From: Streptomyces fildesensis
GTDB taxonomy: Bacteria; Actinomycetota; Actinomycetes; Streptomycetales; Streptomycetaceae
Reading direction: 5' to 3'
Assembly (NCBI RefSeq): GCF_016107395.1
Contig: NZ_JAAIKO010000013.1
Location: 1 to 64,000, forward strand
DNA: 64,000 nucleotides
Below are positions 8,649-16,408 of the stretch, piece by piece; the stretch's first letter is position 1, and every line of letters begins with the position of its first letter. A program made the position numbers and the translations under genes. The notes beneath the pieces were generated by a model. It was not told where the DNA came from and searched no databases. It worked only from the letters and a program-made list of their open reading frames with translations.

Positions 8649-10058
8649 TCAGGCCACCGCGTCGTCGGCCAACTGCTTCGCGAGCGAGACCTCCGCGGCC
8701 GCGGCCGCGTCGGCCACCGCCTCCGCCTCGACCTGGGCCGTGTGGTCGACGGACGACTGGGTCATCGCGCTGTCCGTGAAGACCAGCGGGCGTTCGGACT
8801 CGGTGATCAGGTGCTTGACGACCTGGACGTTGCCGTTGACGTCCCAGACCGCGATACCCGGGGTGAGCGTCGGGATGATCTCCACCGCCCACCGGGGCAG
8901 GCCGAGGACCAAACCCGTCGCGCGAGCCTCGTCGGCCTTCTGGGCATAGATCGTCCGCGTCGAAGCCATCTTCAGGATGGCGGCGGCCTCCTTGGCCGCT
9001 GCGCCGTCCACGACGTCCGACAGGTGGTGGACGACGGCGACGAAGGACAGGCCGAGGCGGCGGCCGAACTTCAACAGCCGCTGGAAGAGCTGGGCCACGA
9101 AAGGGCTGTTGATGATGTGCCAGGCCTCTTCGACCAGGAAGACGCGCTTGACCCGGTCGGGCCGGATCCAGGTGTGCTCCAGCCACACGCCGACGATGGC
9201 CATCAGGATGGGCATGGCGATCGAGTTGCGGTCGATGTGGGAGAGGTCGAAGACGATCAGTGGCGCGTCCAGGTCGATGCCGTTGGTCGTCGGGCCGTCG
9301 AACATGCCGCGCAGGTCACCGTCGACCAGCCGGTCCAGCACGAGGGCCACGTCCAGGCCCCATGCCCGGACGTCGTCGACATCGACGTTCATCGCCTCGG
9401 CGGAGTCCGGCATGGGATGTCGGAGCCGCTCGACGATGTCGGTGAGGATCGGCTGCCGCTCGGTGGTGGTCTCCGTGACATACGCGTGGGCGACCTTGAG
9501 GGCGAAGCCGGACCGCTCGTCCAGGGCGCGCCCCATCGCGACCTCGATGATCGTGCGGAGCAGCGCGAGCTGCCCGGTCGCGGCGATCGCCGGGTCCAGC
9601 GGGTTGAGCTTGATGCCGCCGTTGAGGGCGGCCATCGGGTCCAGGCGGATAGGAGTTATTCCGAGCGCCTTCGCGATCAGGTTCCATTCGCCGACGCCGT
9701 CCTCGCCCTGGGCGTCGAGCACGACGACCTGGCGGTCGCGGAAGCGCAGCTGGCGCAGCACGTACGTCTTCTCCAGCGCGGACTTGCCGTTGCCGGACTC
9801 ACCGAGCACCAGCCAGTGCGGGGCGGGCAGCTGCTGGCCGTAGAGCTGGAACGGGTCGTAGATGTAGCCCTTGCCGGAGTACACCTCGCGGCCGATGATC
9901 ACGCCGGAGTCGCCGAGGCCGGGGGCCGCGGTGGGCAGGTACACGGCCTGCGCCTGTCCGGTGGAGGTGCGGACGGGCAGCCGCGTCGACTCCACCTTCC
10001 CGAACAGGAAGCCGGTGAACGCGTCGGTGAGCGCGGCGAGGGGGTCCAGCATGGGCAT
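8649..10058 (-). CDS. VirB4-like T4SS ATPase (C-terminal half only)
   Basis: A 469-residue P-loop ATPase. Walker A is VLGESGNGKSALEK at about residue 92-105 and Walker B is RVFLVEEAWHIIN, both of the VirB4/TraC type. The protein lacks the roughly 300-residue N-terminal domain of standard VirB4; that part seems to be encoded by the upstream gene. The start at 10058 has AGGAGG six bases upstream. It should power assembly or transport of the secretion apparatus at the inner membrane. Confidence 0.85.
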   Translation of the reverse strand: MPMLDPLAALTDAFTGFLFGKVESTRLPVRTSTGQAQAVYLPTAAPGLGDSGVIIGREVYSGKGYIYDPFQLYGQQLPAPHWLVLGESGNGKSALEKTYVLRQLRFRDRQVVVLDAQGEDGVGEWNLIAKALGITPIRLDPMAALNGGIKLNPLDPAIAATGQLALLRTIIEVAMGRALDERSGFALKVAHAYVTETTTERQPILTDIVERLRHPMPDSAEAMNVDVDDVRAWGLDVALVLDRLVDGDLRGMFDGPTTNGIDLDAPLIVFDLSHIDRNSIAMPILMAIVGVWLEHTWIRPDRVKRVFLVEEAWHIINSPFVAQLFQRLLKFGRRLGLSFVAVVHHLSDVVDGAAAKEAAAILKMASTRTIYAQKADEARATGLVLGLPRWAVEIIPTLTPGIAVWDVNGNVQVVKHLITESERPLVFTDSAMTQSSVDHTAQVEAEAVADAAAAAEVSLAKQLADDAVA

Positions 10059-10071
10059 GATGGGCCTCCTG

Positions 10072-11616
10072 TTAGCGGCGGATTCCGGTCGCGAACGGCA
10101 GCGTGTTCACGAACGCACGGTGGTGCTCGCGGTCGCACCACTCCAGTTTCAGATACGACTTACCCGCTGAGGCGCGGATCGTGCGCTTGTCACGCGCAAG
10201 GGCTTCGGGCGAGCGGGAGGAAACGGTGATGTAGCCGACGAGGTTCACTCCGGCGGCCCCGCTGGCGAGGTCCTCGCCGCGCTGGTCGACGCGGCCGTGG
10301 TGGGCGACGTCGCGCGGGTCGATCACCCGGTTCATCTTGGCGGCGCGGCTGGCGTCCGCGTCGTCGTTCGTCTTCTCGGTCAGCATCCGCTCGATGGCGA
10401 CATCGGTCGGCTCCAGGTCCATGCAGACCGCGACCGTGCGGATCACGTCCGGGGTGTGGACGAGCAGCGGGGCGAGGAAGTTGACGCCGACGGGCGTCAT
10501 CGGCCATTCCTTCACCCAGGCCGTGGAGTGGTGCCAGGGCGCGCGGGTGGACGATTCGCGGGTCTTGGCCTGCAGATACGTCGGCTCCGTCGCATCCAGC
10601 TCGGCCGGCCAGGCGTTGCGCCGGGTCATCGCCTGGATGTGGTCGATGGGGTGGTCCGGGTCGTACATCGAGTGGACGAGGGACGACAGCCGGGCCTGGC
10701 CGAGCGGCTGGCGGACCCGGATGTCCGCCTCGGCGAGCCGGGCGCAGATGTCGGTGAGCTCACGGGCCATGACGGCGGCGAGCCCCGCGTCCTTGTCGAC
10801 CTCGGAGCGGCGGGTGACGGTCGCGCGGGCCAGCGCGTGGCCCTCGGCGGCCAGCTCGCGGGTGAAGTGCATACAGGCGACGAGATAGGCCCGGTGCTGC
10901 TCGGAGGAGGTCGACACCATCGACTGCAGCTGCTCGTAGGAGTCCTTGAGCCAGGACTCGGCCTGTGGGTCACCGCGCAGCGAGACGTCCTTCGCGTGCG
11001 CGTCCGGGTCGGCGGGCAGCGTACGGGCCAGCATCTGGAGGCGGGTGACGTAGCCGTCGCCGTTCGCCACGTGCTTGAGCAGCGTGCCGAACCGTTCCAC
11101 CAGGGCTTCCTGGTCCTCGCTGTCGCGCAGCCCGACGCCGGGGCCCTCGATCTCGATCGCGGCGGTCACGGTCCTGCGGTCGATGTGCAGCAGTACGGCG
11201 ATCTCGTCGGGGCCGAACGGCGCCGACAGCCAGTTGATCCGGCCGATGCCGGGCGGCGGCCCGACCTCGACCTCACGCCCGTCGAGCCCGATACCGGCCT
11301 CGGAGACCGCGGACCGGTAGGCGGGGGAGCGGCGCAGCGTACGGCGGTAGGTGCGGTTGATCTCGAACCAGCGGTAGAACGTCCGCCGCCGGTACGGCAT
11401 GTAGACGGCGGCGAACGCCAGCAGCGGCCACCCGACGAGGGTGAGGATGCGCAACGGGAGTATCGGGACCAGCAGGCCGCACATCATGCCCAGGAACGCG
11501 CCGACGACGATCAGCGCGATCTCCCCGGTCTCCCGGTTCTTGCCGACGATCGCGTTCGGGCGGGCCTTGCCGATCAGATATGTGCGGCGCGGCTGGGTGA
11601 AGGGCTGGGACGTCAC
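10072..11616 (-). CDS. SCO6880-type protein (VirB3/PrgI plus VirB4 N-domain-like)
   Basis: A 514-residue protein with two membrane helices near residues 30-70 followed by a large soluble region (FGPDEIAVLLHIDRRTVT onwards) that resembles the N-terminal domain of VirB4 family proteins. It matches my recollection of the SCO6880 family found in actinobacterial conjugation loci. Its GTG start overlaps the upstream stop (GTGA), and it is followed 13 bases later by the ATPase gene. I read the pair as a VirB3-VirB4N fusion plus a separate VirB4 motor domain; this is inference from layout. Confidence 0.7.
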   Translation of the reverse strand: MTSQPFTQPRRTYLIGKARPNAIVGKNRETGEIALIVVGAFLGMMCGLLVPILPLRILTLVGWPLLAFAAVYMPYRRRTFYRWFEINRTYRRTLRRSPAYRSAVSEAGIGLDGREVEVGPPPGIGRINWLSAPFGPDEIAVLLHIDRRTVTAAIEIEGPGVGLRDSEDQEALVERFGTLLKHVANGDGYVTRLQMLARTLPADPDAHAKDVSLRGDPQAESWLKDSYEQLQSMVSTSSEQHRAYLVACMHFTRELAAEGHALARATVTRRSEVDKDAGLAAVMARELTDICARLAEADIRVRQPLGQARLSSLVHSMYDPDHPIDHIQAMTRRNAWPAELDATEPTYLQAKTRESSTRAPWHHSTAWVKEWPMTPVGVNFLAPLLVHTPDVIRTVAVCMDLEPTDVAIERMLTEKTNDDADASRAAKMNRVIDPRDVAHHGRVDQRGEDLASGAAGVNLVGYITVSSRSPEALARDKRTIRASAGKSYLKLEWCDREHHRAFVNTLPFATGIRR

Positions 11617-12953
11617 CGGCGATCACCTCCGTGCTTGTTTCCGTTGCCGTTGCTGTTGTTCCCGCGGTCCGGTGTGGTGCGGGGCGCGGGCGCCGCCGGG
11701 ACACCGTTCGAACCTCCGCCACCGCCTCCGCCGCCGCTCGGGCCGGGGTTGCCGTTGCGGCTGCCGTGGGCGGCCACGCCGCCGGACACCGGGTTGGACG
11801 GCTGGCCGCCCCCACTGGTTGCCTGCTCCTGCGGACCACCGCGCGCGCTGTGCGTCTTGATGCCCTGCTTCACCAGCGCGGCGGGCGAGGAGATCACGGC
11901 CGCGGCCTGGGCGCCGCCGGCTTCCTTGCGGTTGTTCTTCAGGCTCACGACGTCATCGCCGAAGCCCGGCACGAAGCGGTAGATCATGAAGCTCGCGAAG
12001 ATCGCCAGCAGGATGATCGCCAGTCCCGAGACGACGGCGGAGAACGAGTTCGGCCCGTCGGACGCGCTCAGCGCCCCCGCCAGGCCCAGCACGATCACGA
12101 TCACCGGTTTGACGAGGATGACCGCGATCATGATGCCCGCCCAGCGGCGGACATGGCCCCACATGTTCTTGTCGACCAGCCCGGAGTACACCGCGGTGCC
12201 GAGCAGCGCGCCGACGTAGAGCAGCGCGGCCCTGATCACCAGCTCCAGCCACAGCACGCCGGCGGCCAGCACCGACACCATGGACACGACGATCAGCATG
12301 ATCGGGCCGCCGCCGATGTCCTGGCCCTTGGCGAGGGCGGCGGAGAAGTTGCCGAAGAACGTGTTGGTGTTCGACGACGTGCCGGCCGCGATCACATCCG
12401 TCACGGCGTCCGTCGCCGACACCACCGTGTAGAGCACCAGCGGCGTGAACGCCGAGGCCAGCACCGTCAGCCACAGGAACCCCACGGCCTCCGTCAACGC
12501 TTCCGTCAGCGGCACACCGCGCACGGCCCGCTTGGCGACGGCCAGCAGCCAGAGGACGAGCGTGAGGATCGTGGAGGCGGCGAACACGACGGCGTACTGG
12601 CGCAGGAAGGTGGTGTTGGTGAAGTCCACCTGTGTGGTGGACGTGATCGCCTTGGAGAGCTTGGTGATCACCCAGGAGGCGGCGTCGGCACAGCCCTTCG
12701 CGAGGGCGCTGAGGGGGTCGAGGGTGTCGGGGAGGGGGTTGGAGGGGCCGCCTCCGCCGCCTTTGCCCTTCTCGCAGTACTCCTTGGCGGGACCCGAGAT
12801 GAGCGCGCAGGGGTCGCTGCTCGCCGTGGGGGCCGGCGTCGGAGTAGGGGTCGGGGCCGCGGCGGCGCGGGTCGCCAGGAGAACGGCGGCGGTCTGGATG
12901 CCCGCCACGACTCCTGTGAGCGAAAGGGCACGTAGACGTCGGCTACCGCGCAT
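11613..12953 (-). CDS. VirB6/TrbL-like polytopic membrane protein
   Basis: A 446-residue protein with a signal sequence or first membrane helix (LSLTGVVAGIQTAAVLLAT), a Cys-containing extracellular segment, then about six membrane helices between residues 110 and 330, for example FLRQYAVVFAASTILTLVLW. The C-terminal 100 residues are Gly/Asn/Pro-rich and probably cytoplasmic and disordered. Position and topology fit the VirB6/TrbL channel component. ATG 12953 is chosen for GGAGGG seven bases upstream; it overlaps the previous gene by 11 bases. Confidence 0.75.
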   Translation of the reverse strand: MRGSRRLRALSLTGVVAGIQTAAVLLATRAAAAPTPTPTPAPTASSDPCALISGPAKEYCEKGKGGGGGPSNPLPDTLDPLSALAKGCADAASWVITKLSKAITSTTQVDFTNTTFLRQYAVVFAASTILTLVLWLLAVAKRAVRGVPLTEALTEAVGFLWLTVLASAFTPLVLYTVVSATDAVTDVIAAGTSSNTNTFFGNFSAALAKGQDIGGGPIMLIVVSMVSVLAAGVLWLELVIRAALLYVGALLGTAVYSGLVDKNMWGHVRRWAGIMIAVILVKPVIVIVLGLAGALSASDGPNSFSAVVSGLAIILLAIFASFMIYRFVPGFGDDVVSLKNNRKEAGGAQAAAVISSPAALVKQGIKTHSARGGPQEQATSGGGQPSNPVSGGVAAHGSRNGNPGPSGGGGGGGGSNGVPAAPAPRTTPDRGNNSNGNGNKHGGDRR

Positions 12954-13767
12954 ACGTGAACCCTCCGAAACCCTTGACCGCGTCCGCGATCTCGCCAGCA
13001 CCGGACACCGGATTGTCGCCGCTCACTGGGGTCGGGCCCTTCTTCTGTCCGGTATCGAGGACCTTCCAGTCCGAACCGTTCCACTTCAGCGTGAAAGTGA
13101 CGGTGAACCAGTTGTTCGTCACCGGTTTGGTCGAGGCGTTGCCCGCCAGGCCGAACATGCCGGCGCACCATACCGAGACGTTCGCCGTGTCACCGTCGAA
13201 CTTGTCGATCTTCGTGCCGGCCGGGATGGTGCGGTCGACGAAGGTCAGACCGGCCGGGGCGGCACCGTCGGCGCTCAGCCCGATGCCGGCCAGGAAGGCC
13301 TTCGAATAGTTGGTGTCGAAGCCTGCCTGCATCGTGCCGACCGTGCTCCTGTCCGCGATCGCGTCGATGATCGCGTGGCGGCGGTCCGTGTTGAACATCC
13401 CGTCACCCCCCAGCGCCACCGCGTAGTTCGCCGCCGCGGACTGTGCCCCCTGCTCCGACTTCGCGAAGCCCGCCGCGATCCCCGCGTTGTTGCCCGTGAC
13501 CGGTTTGTCGCCGGTCGGGGCGGTGGGGTTGGCGTTGGTGCCCTTGGTGCCGCCGGAGGACGCGCCGTCGGAGGCGGTGTTGCCACCGCCCCGGTTGGCG
13601 AGGACGATCACGGCGACGAGGAGGACGACGACGCCGAGGACCGTCACCAGGGCGCGGCTCGGCTTGGTGCGGCGTGGCGCGGCGCCGTGCCCGCCGTGCC
13701 CTTCGGGCATGCGGGTGCGCGTCGGTGGGCCGTCCTGGCCGGTATCGCTGCTGGGGTGAGTGGGCAT
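12943..13767 (-). CDS. Single-span VirB8-like conjugation protein
   Basis: A 274-residue protein with a cytoplasmic N-terminus rich in Pro, His and Arg, one membrane helix (ALVTVLGVVVLLVAVIVLA, about residues 39-57), a Gly/Thr/Asn linker and an extracellular domain ending in FTLKWNGSDWKVLDTG. That topology and the NTF2-like ending fit VirB8/TcpC-type proteins of Gram-positive T4SSs. GTG 13773 is an alternative start. It overlaps the VirB6-like gene by 11 bases. Confidence 0.65.
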   Translation of the reverse strand: MPTHPSSDTGQDGPPTRTRMPEGHGGHGAAPRRTKPSRALVTVLGVVVLLVAVIVLANRGGGNTASDGASSGGTKGTNANPTAPTGDKPVTGNNAGIAAGFAKSEQGAQSAAANYAVALGGDGMFNTDRRHAIIDAIADRSTVGTMQAGFDTNYSKAFLAGIGLSADGAAPAGLTFVDRTIPAGTKIDKFDGDTANVSVWCAGMFGLAGNASTKPVTNNWFTVTFTLKWNGSDWKVLDTGQKKGPTPVSGDNPVSGAGEIADAVKGFGGFTYAR

Positions 13768-13847
13768 CAGCACGCAGCCTCAGGTGGGGGAGGGGGCCTG
13801 GGACGGGCTCCCGGGGACATGGGACAGGCTGGCTCTGGGCTACACGA

Positions 13848-14156
13848 CTACACGGCCATGCCGTAGACGATGGTGAACAGCGTGCCGAGGGATCCGATGA
13901 TGAACACGCCGGTCAGGCCGGCGATGATCAGGCCCTTGCCCTGTTCGGCGCTGAAGGTGTCGCGGAGGGCTGTCGCGCCGATCCGCTGTTTGGCCGCGCC
14001 CCAGATCGCGATGGCGAGGCAGAGCAGGATCGCTACCGCCATGACCACTTCGATCATCACGCGTGCTTCGTTCCCGAGGGACCCGAAGGGCCCCCAGTTG
14101 GGGGCGATGCCACCGATAATGGTGTTGATGTCGCCCTTTGTGGCTGCCAAGAACAT
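13848..14156 (-). CDS. Small two-helix membrane protein, VirB2-like
   Basis: A 102-residue protein with two membrane helices (VMIEVVMAVAILLCLAIAIWG and IIAGLTGVFIIGSLGTLFTIVYG) joined by a short charged loop. Size and topology match VirB2/TrbC pilin-like proteins, but it lacks a clear cleavable leader. It is the first gene of the operon, so it may be the most abundant component. Confidence 0.6.
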   Translation of the reverse strand: MFLAATKGDINTIIGGIAPNWGPFGSLGNEARVMIEVVMAVAILLCLAIAIWGAAKQRIGATALRDTFSAEQGKGLIIAGLTGVFIIGSLGTLFTIVYGMAV

Positions 14157-14477
14157 ATGGAACTCACCACCCCGCTCGGTCAGTTGGAGCCCTCGCCGGG
14201 GCGCAAGGGTCCAGGGTCTATCTTGGCCGATGTGTCAACCGGTTCTTGTCGACTCGGCGACTTTCTCGACGGATCCCCCGTGTGATCCGGACCGCAGCGT
14301 CCAGAATGTTGCACGGACCGGTGTTCGATGGGACGTAGACGACTACTCTGTGTATCACGAGCGTCACCGTAGGGCAACGATTGGAACGAAGGCGCGGACG
14401 AATGCTGCGGAAAGTCTGGCGCACCGTCACCATCGGTGCCCCGCAGCCCGTGCATCACTCCTGAGAGGGCATGGCTG
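14157..14477. promoter_or_regulatory. Divergent promoter region of the T4SS-like cluster
   Basis: These 321 bases separate the operon on the minus strand from the wall hydrolase on the plus strand. I see no gene in them. They must hold at least two promoters. The composition is less GC-rich from 14220 to 14410, but I cannot pick out a convincing -35/-10 pair by eye. Confidence 0.5.
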
Positions 14478-15485
14478 ATGGCGAAGAAGGTCTGGCTCAC
14501 CGTCACTCTCGGCTTCGGGCTGTGCCTTTCGTTCATGGCGCTGCTGGTGATCGGAACGTTCTCGGCCGCCGCCGGGCTGGCCGGCGGGAGCGGCGGGTCG
14601 GTCACGCTCGCCAAGGGTTCGGTGCCCGCGATGTACCAGTCGATCGTGCAGAAGTGGGGCAACCTCTGCCCGGAGATCAATCCGGCGCTGCTGGCCGCAC
14701 AGCTGTACCAGGAGAGCGGCTGGAACCCGCGGGCGCAGAGCGCCGCCGCCGCGCAAGGTATCGCGCAGTTCATCCCGGGTACCTGGGCGTCCCACGGAGT
14801 GGACGGGAACGGGGACGGGAAGCGGGATGTGTGGGACCCGCAGGACGCGATCCCGTCGGCCGCCTCGTACGACTGCGAGCTGGCCAAGTACGTGAAGGAC
14901 GTGCCGGGGGACCACAGCGACAACATGCTCGCGGCGTACAACGCGGGTGCGTACGCGGTGATCCACGCGGGCGGGATCCCGCCGTACCGCGAGACGCAGA
15001 ACTACGTGAAGACGATCAGGACGCTGGAGAAGAGCTTCGCCGCGCCCGTGGGCCGCGTGGCGCCGTCCCAGCAGGCCGCGGCGGCGATCTACTACGCGCA
15101 GGGCAAGCTCGGCACGCCGTATCTGTGGGGCGGCAACGGGACGGCCGACCAGGGCGGGCGGTTCGACTGTTCCGGGCTGACGAAGGCGGCCTACGAATCG
15201 GTCGGCATCGAACTGCCGCGGGTGGCCAACGACCAGTGGAACGCGGGGCCGCACCCGAAGCGGGACGAACTGCTGCCCGGCGATCTGGTCTTCTTCGCCA
15301 CCGACCTCAACGACCCCCGGTCGATCCACCACGTCGGACTGTACGTCGGGGGTGGGTACATGATTAACGCCCCGTACACCGGCGCGGTCATTCGCTTCGA
15401 CAAGATCGACACGCCGGACTTCATCGGCGGGACCCGCGTGACGAAGGACGGAGCGCAGGCGCTGCCGACTACGGGCGCTGCGTGA
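14478..15485 (+). CDS. Two-domain wall hydrolase: lytic transglycosylase plus NlpC/P60
   Basis: A 335-residue protein with one N-terminal membrane anchor (about residues 7-35), a lysozyme-like transglycosylase domain (catalytic Glu79 in QESGWNPRA, then AAQGIAQFIPGTW and NMLAAYNAGAYAV) and a C-terminal NlpC/P60 peptidase (Cys231 in FDCSG, His285 in HHVGLYVGGG). This is the VirB1/CwlT arrangement used by Gram-positive T4SSs to open peptidoglycan. ATG 14478 is chosen because GAGAGGG lies eight bases upstream. It is divergent from the secretion operon. Confidence 0.9.
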   Translation: MAKKVWLTVTLGFGLCLSFMALLVIGTFSAAAGLAGGSGGSVTLAKGSVPAMYQSIVQKWGNLCPEINPALLAAQLYQESGWNPRAQSAAAAQGIAQFIPGTWASHGVDGNGDGKRDVWDPQDAIPSAASYDCELAKYVKDVPGDHSDNMLAAYNAGAYAVIHAGGIPPYRETQNYVKTIRTLEKSFAAPVGRVAPSQQAAAAIYYAQGKLGTPYLWGGNGTADQGGRFDCSGLTKAAYESVGIELPRVANDQWNAGPHPKRDELLPGDLVFFATDLNDPRSIHHVGLYVGGGYMINAPYTGAVIRFDKIDTPDFIGGTRVTKDGAQALPTTGAA

Positions 15486-15671
15486 GGCTTTGGCCTGGGG
15501 ATGCGCTTTCCGATCTCTCTTGGATAACTTCCTGGTGATCATCCGGTAGAGACCGGAACGCTACGTACCGTGTCCGCCGTTGCACAGGGACAATGGCGCG
15601 AAGAAACGGCGTTCATGGCCTGGAGGCCAGCAGCGGGGCCGGAGTATGGACCAGGTAAGGGGCACCACCAC

Positions 15672-16346
15672 ATGGCAGAGCACGCAACCGACGGCTCGAA
15701 CCCTGACGTGGGCCTGCTGCGCGACATCAACGGCCTTGCCAAGGACTCCCCGCACTGGGTCGACCGCTCCGTGGAGTTCATCGGCGAGTACGGGCTGATC
15801 GTGCTCATGCTGCTGCTGGCCGGCTGGTGCTGGTGGCGGGTCGCGCGGCGCAGCGAGCAGGCGCCCGCCGCGGTCGCCGGGGTGGTGTGGTCCGGCCTCG
15901 CCGCCGGCATCGCGCTGCTGCTGAACATCCCGGTGCGCGGTCTCGTGGAGCGGCCCCGGCCCTTCGTGGACCATGAGGGGCTCGACGTCCTGATCAAGGG
16001 GAAGTCCGACTTCTCGTTCGTGAGCGATCACGCGACGCTCACGATGGCCATGGCTGTCGGGCTGTTCATGGTCAGCCGCAAGGTGGGTGTCGTCGCCATA
16101 CTGATCGCGCTCGCCGAGGGTTTCTGCCGGGTCTTCATGGGCGTGCACTACCCGACCGACGTGATCGGCGGCTTCGCCCTCGGTACCGCCACGGCGCTGC
16201 TGCTCGCACCGCTCGCGATGGCGCTGCTGACGCCCGTCACGGCGGCGATGGGCCGGTCCCGGATGCGCGGGCTCGTCCGGTCCCCGGCGCGGCGGGGTGG
16301 GGCGTACCCGATGCCCACCGCGTACGACAAGGACCTGGCGGCCTGA
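15672..16346 (+). CDS. PAP2 family membrane phosphatase
   Basis: A 224-residue integral membrane phosphatase. The three-part active site is readable: RGLVERPRP, FVSDHATLTMAM (a PSGH variant reading VSDH) and RVFMGVHYPTDVIGG with the catalytic His. About five membrane helices are present. Likely substrates are lipid phosphates such as undecaprenyl pyrophosphate or phosphatidic acid (family knowledge). The start at 15672 has TAAGGGG about nine bases before it. Confidence 0.88.
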   Translation: MAEHATDGSNPDVGLLRDINGLAKDSPHWVDRSVEFIGEYGLIVLMLLLAGWCWWRVARRSEQAPAAVAGVVWSGLAAGIALLLNIPVRGLVERPRPFVDHEGLDVLIKGKSDFSFVSDHATLTMAMAVGLFMVSRKVGVVAILIALAEGFCRVFMGVHYPTDVIGGFALGTATALLLAPLAMALLTPVTAAMGRSRMRGLVRSPARRGGAYPMPTAYDKDLAA

Positions 16347-16396
16347 GCCCGCCGGCCGCCTGAGCCCGCCGGCACCGGGGCCCGCCGGCACCGGGG
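16341..16396 (+). repeat. 17-bp and 16-bp tandem duplications at a stop codon
   Basis: GCCTGAGCCCGCCGGCC, containing the phosphatase stop, is repeated once with one change, and then CCCGCCGGCACCGGGG occurs twice. The two repeats overlap and fill the gap to the convergent oxidase gene. Confidence 0.8.
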
Positions 16397-16408
16397 CCCG
16401 CAGCGGGC

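Noticed and set aside
10297..11982. 561-codon plus-strand frame in the T4SS region
   Set aside because: Opposes two genes with ribosome sites, coupled stops and recognisable motifs.
6890..15485. Integrative conjugative element or prophage
   Set aside because: No integrase, excisionase, replication gene, tRNA target or flanking direct repeats; base composition matches the surroundings.
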